Below are positions 11,116-20,029 of a DNA stretch of 64,000 nucleotides, one piece after another. The stretch is from Isoetes taiwanensis (Eukaryota; Streptophyta; Lycopodiopsida; Isoetales; Isoetaceae): contig JAJEKV010000003.1 in assembly GCA_021234155.1 (NCBI GenBank), positions 26,142,233 to 26,206,232 on the forward strand, read 5' to 3'. How positions within the stretch are numbered: the stretch's first letter is position 1; each line of letters starts with the position of its first letter. A program made the position numbers and the translations under genes. The notes below the pieces were generated by a model. The model had not been told where the DNA came from and searched no databases. It was given only the letters and a program-made list of their open reading frames with translations.

Positions 11116-11652
11116 CACAATCACCGTCTCACAAGGCTTCGAGGTGCTAGAAGAAATCACATAAAATTTAACCCTACCAGAATAAGAAAATCTTAAACAA
11201 TTTAGAGCGGATGCAATCCTTCCGCCTGGCCACCGTAATGCATGGCACTACTCTTCTGCTCGGCCATGGCATTTTGTAAAAAGCTGTTGCACATGAAGCA
11301 TCATTGTCACAGTAGCTCTTGCATATTGAGGAATTTCGGCCTTCATAATCTGGAGCAGTGTATCGACTAGAAAAGTAAGTCACGCCTTTCAAATCCTGGA
11401 AACCTGTAGCATCCTGGCCTAATTCACGTCCCAAGGGTAGCATCCTGGCATATTGTTTCGCTGCATTCGATCTATCTTGCCATGCCAGTTACCCGGTTAG
11501 AAACATCCCCGATCAAGAACGCAGGTGACCGCCAGTTTACAGAGAGTAATAGGTTTTTAGCAGTCATCAGCATATTCTAGGTATATTCCAGCATATACCT
11601 AGGATATGCCACAAGCCCACCAAACGAGGGTTTGCCCCCCTAGGGGCAACCC

Positions 11653-11870
11653 AAAAATGTAAAAAGAAAAGTGTATTATGGAATAAACTTTAGCTTTTCT
11701 AAAAAACAAACATGTATTCCAGAATACACTTTGGATTTTCAGAGAAAGCAAAAGTGTATTCACACTTTTAATTTCCTAAGAAAGTAAATTTGTATTCTGG
11801 AATACACCTTTGGCTTTTTAAGAAATCAAATGTGTATTCTAAAACAACATGTTGCCTGTGTATTAAGGTT
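11653..11870. repeat. Palindrome array (GTGTATTCYGGAATACAC type), left block
   Basis: At least four copies of an 18-bp palindrome related to GTGTATTCCGGAATACAC, spaced about 40-60 bp and separated by AAAGCAAAA or TTTGGNTTTT words, occupy this stretch. Copies vary at the centre (CCAG, CTGG, TATGG). The block directly abuts the inner hairpin-ended element, which probably inserted into or beside a longer array whose other part is at 14.55-15.08 kb. Confidence 0.75.
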
Positions 11871-12069
11871 TAGAGCACCCCACACCTGTTAAAATTGTCA
11901 ACTTGCATTCTGAAATCTTTGAAGAATGGATGGAGATTTGATGTGAACCTGAGATATTCAAAAGTATGAACCTGAAGAAATGTAGTAGTGGCCAATGACA
12001 AGCAATCATGATGCAAACGAAGTTCGAGTTGTCCATCATCTATGGCCTAGCCTAGTGGTCATTGACATC

Positions 12070-12295
12070 ACCAAGGTAGTGCGTCTGGGCGTTTGGTCTA
12101 GTGGTAACACACTAGTTCCTTAGCAATGTGGTCTCGAGTTCGAGACCGCCCAGAATCGCACTCGGTACTGTTGGAGGTCAAATCCCAACAGACGCAATGT
12201 AAGGTGGTTGGGGGCAGGGCCCAACCGAGCAATGTAGTGTGGTGTGTGGTCACATGTCCAGTTGGATGCTGCCTAGTGGTGTGACGTTAAAACTA

Positions 12296-12326
<31 letters not shown>

Positions 12327-12335
12327 CAACCAAGG
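12070..12335 (+). mobile_element. tRNA-derived SINE with CTAT-repeat tail
   Basis: A tRNA-like head starts near 12087. Its A box is TGGTCTAGTGGTA and its B box GGTCTCGAGTTCGAGACC, which folds as a T-arm. A tRNA-unrelated body follows, ending in GTTAAAACTA and a (CTAT)n tail to about 12325. ACCAAGG occurs on both sides (12070-12076 and 12329-12335), consistent with a short target-site duplication. Because of the body and tail, this is a SINE rather than a tRNA gene. Confidence 0.75.
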
Positions 12336-12959
12336 ATGAAACTCCCTTTATTATGCTTCGATGATTAATATCTTTGTTGCCATTGACCGAGCTTTTGCTT
12401 CGGATAATTATTGTTATTTTAAGGATTTAACTGGGTCAACGCCCGCCACCTTGTGTGGCGGTGCCGTCAAGGTATTCACCCCCCGTAAAAGCCTAAACAC
12501 GATTTTTATATAATACATAAATACAATTCGCAATGTCACATATTCTGTATTTAAAACAAAGTGATTCTAGATCCCCAATTCTAAACTCTGGATTTGAAAT
12601 TCAAGCATGTTGCAATGTGCACATTGCTGATGAAGTTCCAACCTAGAAAAGAAATTAGAACTACAAAAAAAAAAAGAATCCAGGAAGCACACAATAATAC
12701 TATTTTCTTCAGAACTAAAAAAAAAAAATATCCAAGAAGCAAGAATAGTACTATTTCATTTTAAGATCTAGCTTCTTAGCCTACATCTGCATATTCTTTT
12801 GCGCATTTTCTACAAAGACTACAATTATTGAGAGCATGTGAACTGTCATAAGCAAATGTCAAAGACTGCAGCACAGAAATATAAGGTAATACTTGAAAGA
12901 TAGTGTCAAGTTGCACGGTCTTGGAGCAAGCTCATCAGTTTGCCGCGTAGTTTTGCAGA

Positions 12960-13270
12960 CTCTCCAAATAGGCCCATCAATTTTGTCTCAAATCTGTTAG
13001 AATGTTACAGCAATGTGTCCAAAATGAACCACATCTATAATAAAGCAAAATGCTTTTCCCTGGATGATGAAGCTGCTGATCATATGATTCCTTCCATACG
13101 CTATCTCGCATGCACAATTGGTAGAGAATAAAAGCATCTGCACTTTCAGGGTAATTTCCACCCATGTTATGAAAATGTAATACTCTGAGCTTTCTCCAAC
13201 ATGGTAAACTCTCTGAAATAGCATGTGCTGCTGCTTCATAAATCGTATTATTATTCATGAAAAGGAGCTC
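12960..13270 (-). pseudogene. RanGAP (Ran GTPase-activating protein) exon fragment
   Basis: The minus-strand translation has ELLFMNNNTIYEAAAHAISE, LPCWRKLRVLHFHNMGG, then non-matching sequence. The leucine-rich-repeat phrase L..NNN.I...AA.A..E.LP...KLRVLHFHNNMGG is characteristic of plant RanGAP, which stimulates GTP hydrolysis by Ran at the nuclear envelope. One N of HNN is missing. The fragment lies inside the 11.15-kb element but outside the hairpin-ended one. Confidence 0.6.
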
Positions 13271-13944
13271 TGTACAGCAGAGTTTCAAGCCATAGATTTC
13301 TTTCTGAAATCCTATAAACGTTTCTGGACAATAAAAGCTTTAGGAAATAATGGAAACGACCTAAAAATGTGGTCAGAAAAAACGAATAGCTAAATCTTAG
13401 AGAAAACACGAATAGGGCACAAATCCTCGTCTATGGCACAGAAGCTCATCAATGCAAATCCGGTCCATTCTCTGCAAGCAACGAATATTGGCAAGAACGG
13501 ACCACCAAACCCTGAGGCTCTTCACTCAAATCCATACTTCCCAAGCCATCAGGCAACAAAAGAACCTTATCCTCGACACCCAAACCTTCACTCCAAGCTC
13601 TCATCCCTAACACATCATTCACAGAAACGCAAGCTACTGCATCTCCATACTCCAAGCCTGAAATGCTTAAATGCAAATAGGTGAGAAAGCAGAGATGCAG
13701 TCCATTTCCAGACTTAAGTTTGTAAAAACCATGCCACACAATTAGTTTGATGCAAATAACATACAGTTTAAGGGGAAAGATGGCTAATGCCAAACAAAAA
13801 AAAAGGTGTCATGACATAAATTATACCTGAAGTGTGGTAGGTGTAGATAAAGGATCCAAAGGAAGATGGAAGCCTTGGAAGATCACTAAGGATAAGAGAT
13901 ACGGTTGTAATGCGAATCAAATGAACTTTTTGTCCATCTGGAGA

Positions 13945-14035
13945 AAAAAGCCATGGAATCTTAGACGATCCTACAGAAAAAAGCCATGGAATCTTAGACG
14001 ATCCTACAGAAAAAAGCCATGGAATCTTAGTGCAA
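13945..14035. repeat. 33-bp tandem repeat, about 2.7 copies
   Basis: The unit AAAAAGCCATGGAATCTTAG followed by ACGATCCTACAG is repeated with almost no divergence, giving a recurrent KKPWNLRRSYR in one frame. A looser repeat of TTGCAGACAAAGA and TTTTGACA follows at 14140-14270. Confidence 0.8.
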
Positions 14036-14544
14036 ATCAAACGACAAAGAAACAATTTGTGCTACCTATTTGTGAAAGTGCAATCAACCGACAAAGAATC
14101 AAAAGACAATGACGTTCAAAGATCACCTGTTTTGAGACTTTGCTTGCAGACTTCCCTTGCAGACAAAGATCTCCCGTTTTGACAAAGACATTCAGAAGAC
14201 CTTGCAGACAAAGACCTGTTCAAAGATCACCCATTTTGACAGACCTCCCTTGCAGACAAAGATCACCCGCCAGAGAGGTGCTGCCAGAACTGGGTATGGC
14301 AAAAAATCCGCATCTAAGGGAGATGACATGGAGTCGGGAGTCAGGAGTCGACATGGTAAGCAGAATCCTGATGTAAAAATTATTTGTGTCCTTGTTTAAT
14401 TGTTGTAGCCAGCGCCCTAGCTTACCATGTAGGTAAAACCCATACCAAAGCCATGGCCACACTGAAACGGGAGCTCGAGGTTTCTATAGAAAGATCGCCG
14501 GAGCAAATTCTGCAGAAAAAACACGCCTCTGTCCCTCTGGAAAA

Positions 14545-15085
14545 AAAAAACCTATTCTGGAATACAAAACGTATTCCGGAATACATTTCCTTGTTTTTTT
14601 TGAACCACGATCCAATATCCCACTTTTTTTTGAGCTACAATCCAATATCCCACTTTTTTTTTAACCACGATCCAGTATCCTCAATACATTTCCCTCTTTT
14701 AAGAAAAATTGAAAGGTCATCAAAATTGAAAGGTTGTTGGTTTGTTTTTCTCTTTCGCTTATCTTTTCATTATTTAGAACTTTGTTCCTGTATCCCTCAT
14801 AAAAAAAAAAAAATCGCAAGGTCATTCAAATCAATAGAAACAAAAAAAAAATTGCATGGTCATTGAAAATGCCGAAAAGCCGGAAAGCCTGGAAAATTGC
14901 AAGATCATTGTTGAGTCTCAAAAACTTGTACAGCAAAAGTGTATTCCGGAATACACTTTGGATTTTGAGCAAAACCAAAAGTGTATTCTGGAATACACTT
15001 TGACTTTCAAGGAAAGCAAAAATGTATTCCGGAATACACTTCTGTTATTCTCGAATAGCAAAAGCGTATTCCGGATTACAATTTT
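14545..15085. repeat. Palindrome array (GTGTATTCCGGAATACAC type), right block
   Basis: Copies lie near 14551, 14568, 14938, 14979, 15022 and 15063, several of them perfect. Spacers carry AAAGCAAAA or TTTGGATTTT. Their position within 500 bp of the right terminus of the 11.15-kb element is typical of subterminal transposase-binding arrays. A T-rich tandem motif (ATCCAATATCCCACTTTTTT) lies between at 14609-14690. Confidence 0.75.
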
Positions 15086-15442
15086 GGTACTTTAAAATAT
15101 TATATCATTAAAAAATGATTCATTGTAATCTAAAAGTATCATTTCTGGAATATAATCCGAGCTAACAAAATGTTGAGTAGGATGTACACTTAAATTAGTG
15201 GTTTTCTCTAAAAATACACTTCAGGTAAATTCTAACTGTTAGGAAAAGTGTCACTTTGACATAGTCAATTTTCTCTTTGCACAAAAAATGAGTGATTTTG
15301 GGGGGGTCAAAATGCAATTTTATGACCAAAATAATTTTTTTTACCTCATTTTAGCTCTTTTTTTGAAAAAAAAGAATCTTTGAGGAATATTCCTTTTGCT
15401 CCCGTTTCAATGATTTGCTCTCGTTTAATATGCAACCTTGTT

Positions 15443-15446
15443 GAGA
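15443..15446. repeat. Target-site copy GAGA, right
   Basis: This is the second GAGA, immediately after the right terminus ...ACCTTGTT of the 11.15-kb element. Confidence 0.65.
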
Positions 15447-15539
15447 GTGCAGAGTTCTTTCAGCGAACACACCACCAACGGAGCTCGCCAGCATTAGCCA
15501 CTGTTAGAACACAATAGCAGCAAGTGCCAACTACATAAG
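15443..15539 (+). pseudogene. DGQHS gene, exon part resuming after the insertion
   Basis: Joining ...AAACGAGA (to 4291) to the sequence after the right GAGA copy gives K-R-E-C-R-V-L-S-A-N without a frame break. The exon then continues to a donor AG/GTAAAT at 15539/15540. One in-frame TAG lies at about 15505-15507, so the copy was probably already dead or has decayed since the insertion. The next exon picks up in the correct phase at 16478. Confidence 0.6.
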
Positions 15540-16477
15540 GTAAATTACTGTCTCTGATTCGGGGCTTTCTCGACTCGCGAGTCGAGAAAGCCCCCGCATC
15601 CTCTGAATTCCCAGTACCGCTGGGGGTTTTCGACTTCGCGAGTCGAGAAAGCGAGGAACACACATGAAAGAGGATGCGGGGCTTTTCGACTTGCGAAGTC
15701 AGAAACCCTGAGAAGGAAAGAAAAGTAAAGATTGAAGGGACTTTCTCGACTCGCGAGTCGAGAAAGCCAAAACGGGATAAGAAGAGTATGAAGGGGCTTC
15801 CTCGACTCCTTCAATCTTCTCCTTTCCTGTGCTCCTCTGACTTTCTCGACTCGCGAGTCGAGAAACCCCAGGGCAATAGAGAGAACATTAGAGATTAATG
15901 GTTGACGAGTGAAAGCATCGAGCCTTCCCATCCTTTCTTTCCCCTCTTCGGGCAATGTCGCTTAGTTTATATCCTAAGTTGCATCGTTTGAAGAGGCGGG
16001 GCAAGCAAGGATTTGGGAATGAGCGGTGCTTTCACTCTGGACTTCACTCTCCTTCTATGTTGTGGGTATTCTCGACTCGCGAGTCGAGAAAGTCCCTTGA
16101 ATCTTCTCATTTCTTGTGCTCCTCTGACTTTCTCGACTAGCGAGTCGAAAAACCCCAGGGTAATAGAGAGAACATTAGAGATTAATGGCTGAAGAGTGAA
16201 AGCATCGAGCCTTCCCAATCTTTCTTTCCCCGCCTCTTCGGGCAATGTCGCTTAGTTTATATCCTAAGTTGCATCGTTCGAAGAGACGTGAAAGCAAAGA
16301 TTTGGGAATGCGCGATGCTTTTGCTCTGGCTTTGACTCTCCTTCTATGTTTTCTCCTCTCCTGTGGGTATTCTCGACTCGCGGGTCGAGAAAGTCCTTGC
16401 ATCCTCCTATTCCTTGTTTCCCTGGGGTTTTAGGATATACTTTCATGCTCTGACATTGTGACATTTACTGAATGCAG
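15540..16477 (+). other. Intron of the DGQHS gene filled with 24-bp palindromes
   Basis: This is a GT...AG intron, with donor GTAAAT at 15540 and acceptor AATGCAG ending at 16477; the coding phase is consistent on both sides. It contains eight copies of the TTTCTCGACTCG-type palindrome. It also holds a direct duplication of about 290 bp (from about 15830 and again from about 16120), each copy starting with a palindrome and running through ATGTCGCTTAGTTTATATCC. Confidence 0.65.
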
Positions 16478-18047
16478 CCCGTATCCTAACCAGATCATAC
16501 ACGCACGACAACAGTGGAAAGCATTGGGTTGTCCTCAGCGTCCTAAAGGAAACAGGGCTCCCTCGGATAAGTGGAAGACCTTCGAGAAACTCTGCAGATA
16601 TGTTCTGTTGGAAGGCCAGGAAGATGATGAGGGAGAGGATGAAGACGAGAAGAAGAAGGGAACACCAAGAAAGGGCAGGGAATCTCTATCAGACCAATAT
16701 GATCTCATTCTTAGCACCGAGGCGGTCCGGGAGAAATCGACTGAGATATGGGCTCTATGGACAAGAGACAAGCTTAAGGACAGCAATGGAGAATTGCCAA
16801 CCAGGTCGGACCTAAAGTTGTTTGACAAACAATTCATGAAAAGGATATAGGGCCTGACGGACAAGGAAATGCTTGATCTACAGGGCAGAATCCTGGATGG
16901 AATAATCCTGCTAAGGAAAAGTAGAAGTTCAAAAATGCAGGACGCAAAGGATTACGCCACAATCCTAAAGAGACGGCGTGCGTTGAAAGAAGGCATCACA
17001 GAGTTCTGCAATGTTGCCTCCAATGCATGCCATGATTTTGATTATTATAAGGAGAAGGCTGCGCTTGATGAGGAAGACATGAAGGAGGTGAACCGTCTAT
17101 GTCAACCCTACATCAACACCAAGCTAAAGCGTAACGTCAAAACCCTCCCCTTCCCTGAACGTGCTATGGCAATTCTGAAGAGGAAGCTTGGATTCGGGGT
17201 AGTCCCATTTAAGACCGATGATAGCTCCCCTCCATTCCTGGTACCTTGGGACACAAGGGGTTTGGTGGTCTGGAACTGGCACCTGGGACCATGGCACTAT
17301 TTGCCATGAATATGATCGAAGACCCCACCCTATTTTATGAAAAAGCTGACATTGAGCAGTGGTACAAGACGTGTCTAGACATGACCGAGCTGGATACTTT
17401 CAGTTTCCTTATCTTTTGCATGCCGGGCAATCAGACAACTGCTGTGTCACAATGGGAGCTGATATTAACTTCACCAACAAGATCTTGTATTCCATATACG
17501 AACTGGAACATGAGTGTAGACTTGGCCTGCCAAAGGCACCAAGTTTTGCCAATATAGTTTTGGTTTTGGTTTCAAGGTCGGCTGCAGACCTGGACAAGTG
17601 GTGGTCTAGCGAATACCACTATCTGGAAGGGCGGCAGATTTATGAAGAATGTGCCATTGATGGACAAAGTCAGTACTGATGGTGCGACAGGTCCAATACA
17701 TAGAATTCCTATCCGGCCAAGAGTTATCAAGTACTTCATAACCAGCTTGGTCGAGGAAGATCATATTGTATGCGAATGGTACATGAATGGCCTGTCTCTC
17801 AGGGGGCTATGATGTATGGAATGAAACCAATATCCGTGGTTGGAAATAAGGACATGGTTGAAACCATTCGGTCATACCTGGACCTGCTTCATGAGCATTT
17901 CAAAGGGAGGAAGACAAATGGAAGCAGTAAGGACGATGATGACGAAGACAAACCTGACAGCCAGGGAGAGAAAGACGACGGAGTCGACAATGTCCAAGGT
18001 TTAGATGAGGATGCTGCGGAACAAATTCTGGCGAATCTGAGATTGAG
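16478..18047 (+). pseudogene. DGQHS gene, middle exon with a possible methyltransferase-like segment
   Basis: The frame enters in phase at 16478 (S-P-Y-P-N-Q-I-I). It passes a lysine/glutamate-rich linker and meets an in-frame TAG at 16848-16850. It then reads on through a helical, charged region to about 17307, where a frameshift moves it to the frame containing AMNMIEDPTLFYEKAD. A further shift near 17450 leads to FANIVLVLVSRSAADLDKWW, then IHRIPIRPRVIKYF, CEWYMNGLSLRGAM and GMKPISVVGNKD. The pattern of RP, a hydrophobic helix, an acidic residue, a glycine loop and a second beta-strand ending in an acidic site loosely recalls motif I of beta-class (N4/N6) DNA methyltransferases. No clear DPPW/DPPY catalytic motif was found, so this is only a suggestion. 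The exon ends at donor GAG/GTGAGT. Confidence 0.5.
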
Positions 18048-18173
18048 GTGAGTTCACTTCGCTCTCGGAGTTTTTCTCGACTCGCGAGTCGAGAAATCCT
18101 CCGAGTCTTTAACTTTTTCGTTTCTCGACTCGTGAGTCGAGAAAATCGTTTCCTATTTGACGTCTAACATCAG
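18048..18173 (+). other. Short intron with two palindromes
   Basis: The donor is GTGAGT at 18048 and the acceptor AACATCAG ends at 18173. Two copies of the 24-bp palindrome (about 18073-18096 and 18121-18144) occupy over a third of this 126-bp intron. Outside them CTCGGAG pairs with CTCCGAG, which extends the first hairpin. Confidence 0.6.
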
Positions 18174-19005
18174 TCCAAGGACATCGACCGCAATCATCCG
18201 GATCATTGACAATATCACAGGGATCTGCTGGCGGTTTGGGTCATGAGGAGGATACTGCATCCAAAAAAGGCAGTCAAGAGCAAGACAGTGCGGGCAGCAA
18301 GAAAGGAGATGAAAAAATAATGATCCCGCATATGGATCCCGATCAAGGAGAAATCTGGTCAGAGCCAAACTCTAACTGGGATTCAGCGGGTCAATGGAGT
18401 ATTAGCTGCAGTATACCACGATAAAGACGTCCCTGAGCTTAACACCTCGCAGATGCCGACAAAAGTGGGGCCTAAAATCGTGTATCCTCGGCCTAAAGCA
18501 AAGGAGATTATTGATTGGTGCCTGGAACGTGGAAGTGGCCATATAGTCTTGTATGACAAAGAAAAATATTATCAATGTCCTTGGTGTTCTCAGCCTTCCA
18601 GTTTTGCTGTTCAAGTTTGTTTGGGGAAACGCAAGGGTCGAGCATGTGTCAGACCTCGATCCAGCCATCATAAAGGGGAAGCCTATTATGGTGAAAAGGC
18701 TGGACAGGGTTTATGAAGCATAACAAGACTTTAACAAACACAACACGTTGATCATAGACGACTCCGCCTACAAGTGCTATCATAACTCGGACAATACAAT
18801 CATTGCCAAGAGTTATCGACCAGAAGAGTATGAAATGGATAGGTGGTTGTCTTTCAATCTCGTTCCTGTGTTGGCGGAATCCCTGTTTGCCATACTTGTG
18901 GCCGATGTGATTAGGAACTATCCGAACCTCAAGGAGATCGATCCAGAGAGCAGCGCGATCATGAAAGCTATGGACGACAAATATTATGGTGATCAAGAAG
19001 AGTGA
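18174..19005 (+). pseudogene. DGQHS gene, NIF/FCP1-like (HAD) phosphatase segment, frameshifted
   Basis: Two frames together give a NIF-like order. First comes YPRPKAKEIIDWCLERG, comparable to the RP...EFI.WCL element near the N-terminus of NIF domains. Then in another frame FVWGNARVEHVSDLDP and GKPIMVKRLDRVYEA (compare K.L..VW). Finally NKHNTLIIDDSAYKCYHN corresponds to the family signature N-T-L-L-I-D-D-S-P-Y-K, followed by a helical tail. The DDS motif is HAD motif IV. The usual N-terminal DLDxT nucleophile motif was not found. At least two frameshifts, an in-frame stop near 18718-18720 and two stops around 18320 make this copy non-functional. The final frame stops with GDQEE at about 19005. 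NIF/FCP1 enzymes dephosphorylate proteins such as the RNA polymerase II tail; the role here is unknown. Confidence 0.5.
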
Positions 19006-19392
19006 CCTCTGCTTTCAGATAGTCGAGTTGTGTAAATCTTGTAAAGAAACGTGAAGAAATGTACTATATTTTGTAATGAATATACTTGTACTTTGAGTTT
19101 TCGCTGGCTTTCTCGACTCACGAGTCGGGAAAGGCATGCTTGTCCTATTGATGAAACCATTTGTATGTTTGTTTGTGTGACTGGATGCAGCCATATTCTA
19201 TAATGATAATGGTTGTACATTGAGTTTCCTGGGCCTTTTTCGACTCGCGAGTCGAGAAAGGCATGCTTGTCTTATTGATGAAACCATGTTATATGGAATG
19301 AATGTTCTCCATTGTATTTTGAATTTACGATTCTTTTCTTCGTTTTGACTAATGGCACCGTAATTGTTAATCATAGACTCTCCTTGCTCCAG
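19006..19392 (+). repeat. Tandem pair of palindrome-bearing units
   Basis: Two related units of about 125 bp (near 19086-19165 and 19214-19290) share GTACNTTGAGTTT, a copy of the TTTCTCGACTCG-type palindrome and GGCATGCTTGTC.TATTGATG. The stretch lies between the phosphatase segment and the last exon and may be an intron or 3' flank. Confidence 0.6.
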
Positions 19393-19900
19393 GTGGTTCA
19401 GGCAAAGATTCCGCACCAGCACGATCCCGTTCAGGCATCACAGAGACCGCTCCATGCGGCACAGATCCCGCTCAAGGTGGCAGAGATACCGTTCTGGCAC
19501 AGATCCCGCTCACGCTACACTCTTACCCGGCCTTTGGGATAAGGTTGCTCGTGAATGCAGATGCTATACACACGCTAGGGATAAAGAAGAGGGGAAGAAA
19601 TTGGAGACAGTCCAGAAAGCTCAAAGCATCTTGCAAGCATTGCGTAACATCCACGAAGGTTGGGGAAGGAGCATATTCGATGAAAAGCTGCGGGAGGAGA
19701 GTGGAGAAGTCGGGTGGACAGGTCAGCCGGTGGCTCCCGAGGCACCTCTTCGTGAGGCATTCCACACTCGTCACGTTGCCCCCAAGGCTTACAGACGGCG
19801 AGAAGATGCCCCGAACGTTAATCCCCTAAGGTGGACTACCTACCACGATGATGTAACTGTAGTGACAGCAAGACCGCCATGGTCTCTGCGTCCGATGTAA
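19393..19900 (+). pseudogene. DGQHS gene, putative C-terminal exon
   Basis: The open frame continues from a plausible acceptor (CTTGCTCCAG, near 19392) to a TAA at 19898-19900. It encodes an arginine/histidine-rich start, a helical K/E/Q-rich segment with ETVQKAQSILQAL, and a proline/arginine-rich tail ending PPWSLRPM. It is rated as part of the same gene because GC content, strand and order agree, and because the only long open frame downstream of the phosphatase segment lies here. An independent small gene is possible. AATAAAA-like words follow within 40 bp. Confidence 0.4.
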
Positions 19901-20029
19901 AATACATTGTACCTATTCAATTTATTAATAAAAATTCTTTTTCAACTAGAACTTTGGTTTCAATCTGTAATGAATTTCCTTTGTTTGAGTTGGATTGTTC
20001 TTGTTCTCGACTCGCTATCCGAGAAAACT

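Larger units (their letters stand above)
4788..11652 (-). mobile_element. Hairpin-ended (Helitron2-like?) element with captured host exons, copy 1
   Basis: Read on the minus strand, the 5' end (at about 11652) is TTTTTGGGTTGCCCCTAGG followed by GCAAACCCTCG. The 3' end (at about 4788) is GGAGGGCAACCCTCC, then GTGCGTAGCACCTTG. Similar ends recur at 38.79 kb (5'), 43.55 kb (5') and 43.69 kb (3'), which defines a family. GGGTTGCCC at the 5' end and GGGCAACCC near the 3' end are inverted but not exactly terminal, and a GTGC/GCAC stem-loop lies near the 3' tip. Asymmetric inverted repeats plus a 3' stem-loop are what is described for Helitron2/Helentron elements. No Rep-helicase frame was seen, so this copy would be non-autonomous. 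It contains exon fragments of CD2BP2, AUX1/LAX, a PPR protein and a TMK-like kinase, all on the minus strand. Confidence 0.65.
4292..15442. mobile_element. 11.15-kb terminal-inverted-repeat element inserted in the DGQHS gene
   Basis: The left end reads AACAAGATTGCAAATTAAAC and the right end, read on the minus strand, AACAAGGTTGCATATTAAAC. Beyond this the two ends keep a looser match: AAACGGGAG-type words, AAAGATTC, then TTTTGACCCC near 4430 and its complement near 15300. The inverted repeat is thus degenerate but perhaps 150-200 bp long. The left end also holds an 11-bp-stem hairpin (CGGGAGTG...CACTCCCG). The element is flanked by GAGA, and deleting it with one GAGA restores the host frame. 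No intact transposase was seen, so it is probably non-autonomous. A 4-bp duplication argues against hAT (8), Mutator (9) and CACTA (3). The superfamily is undetermined. Confidence 0.7.

Noticed and set aside
12087-12155. Possible functional tRNA gene
   Set aside because: The A and B boxes continue into a long unrelated body and CTAT tail flanked by a short duplication, so it is a SINE head.
15565-16392. CRISPR-like interpretation of the regularly recurring palindromes
   Set aside because: Spacing is irregular, the repeats are self-complementary and sit in a spliced eukaryotic gene.
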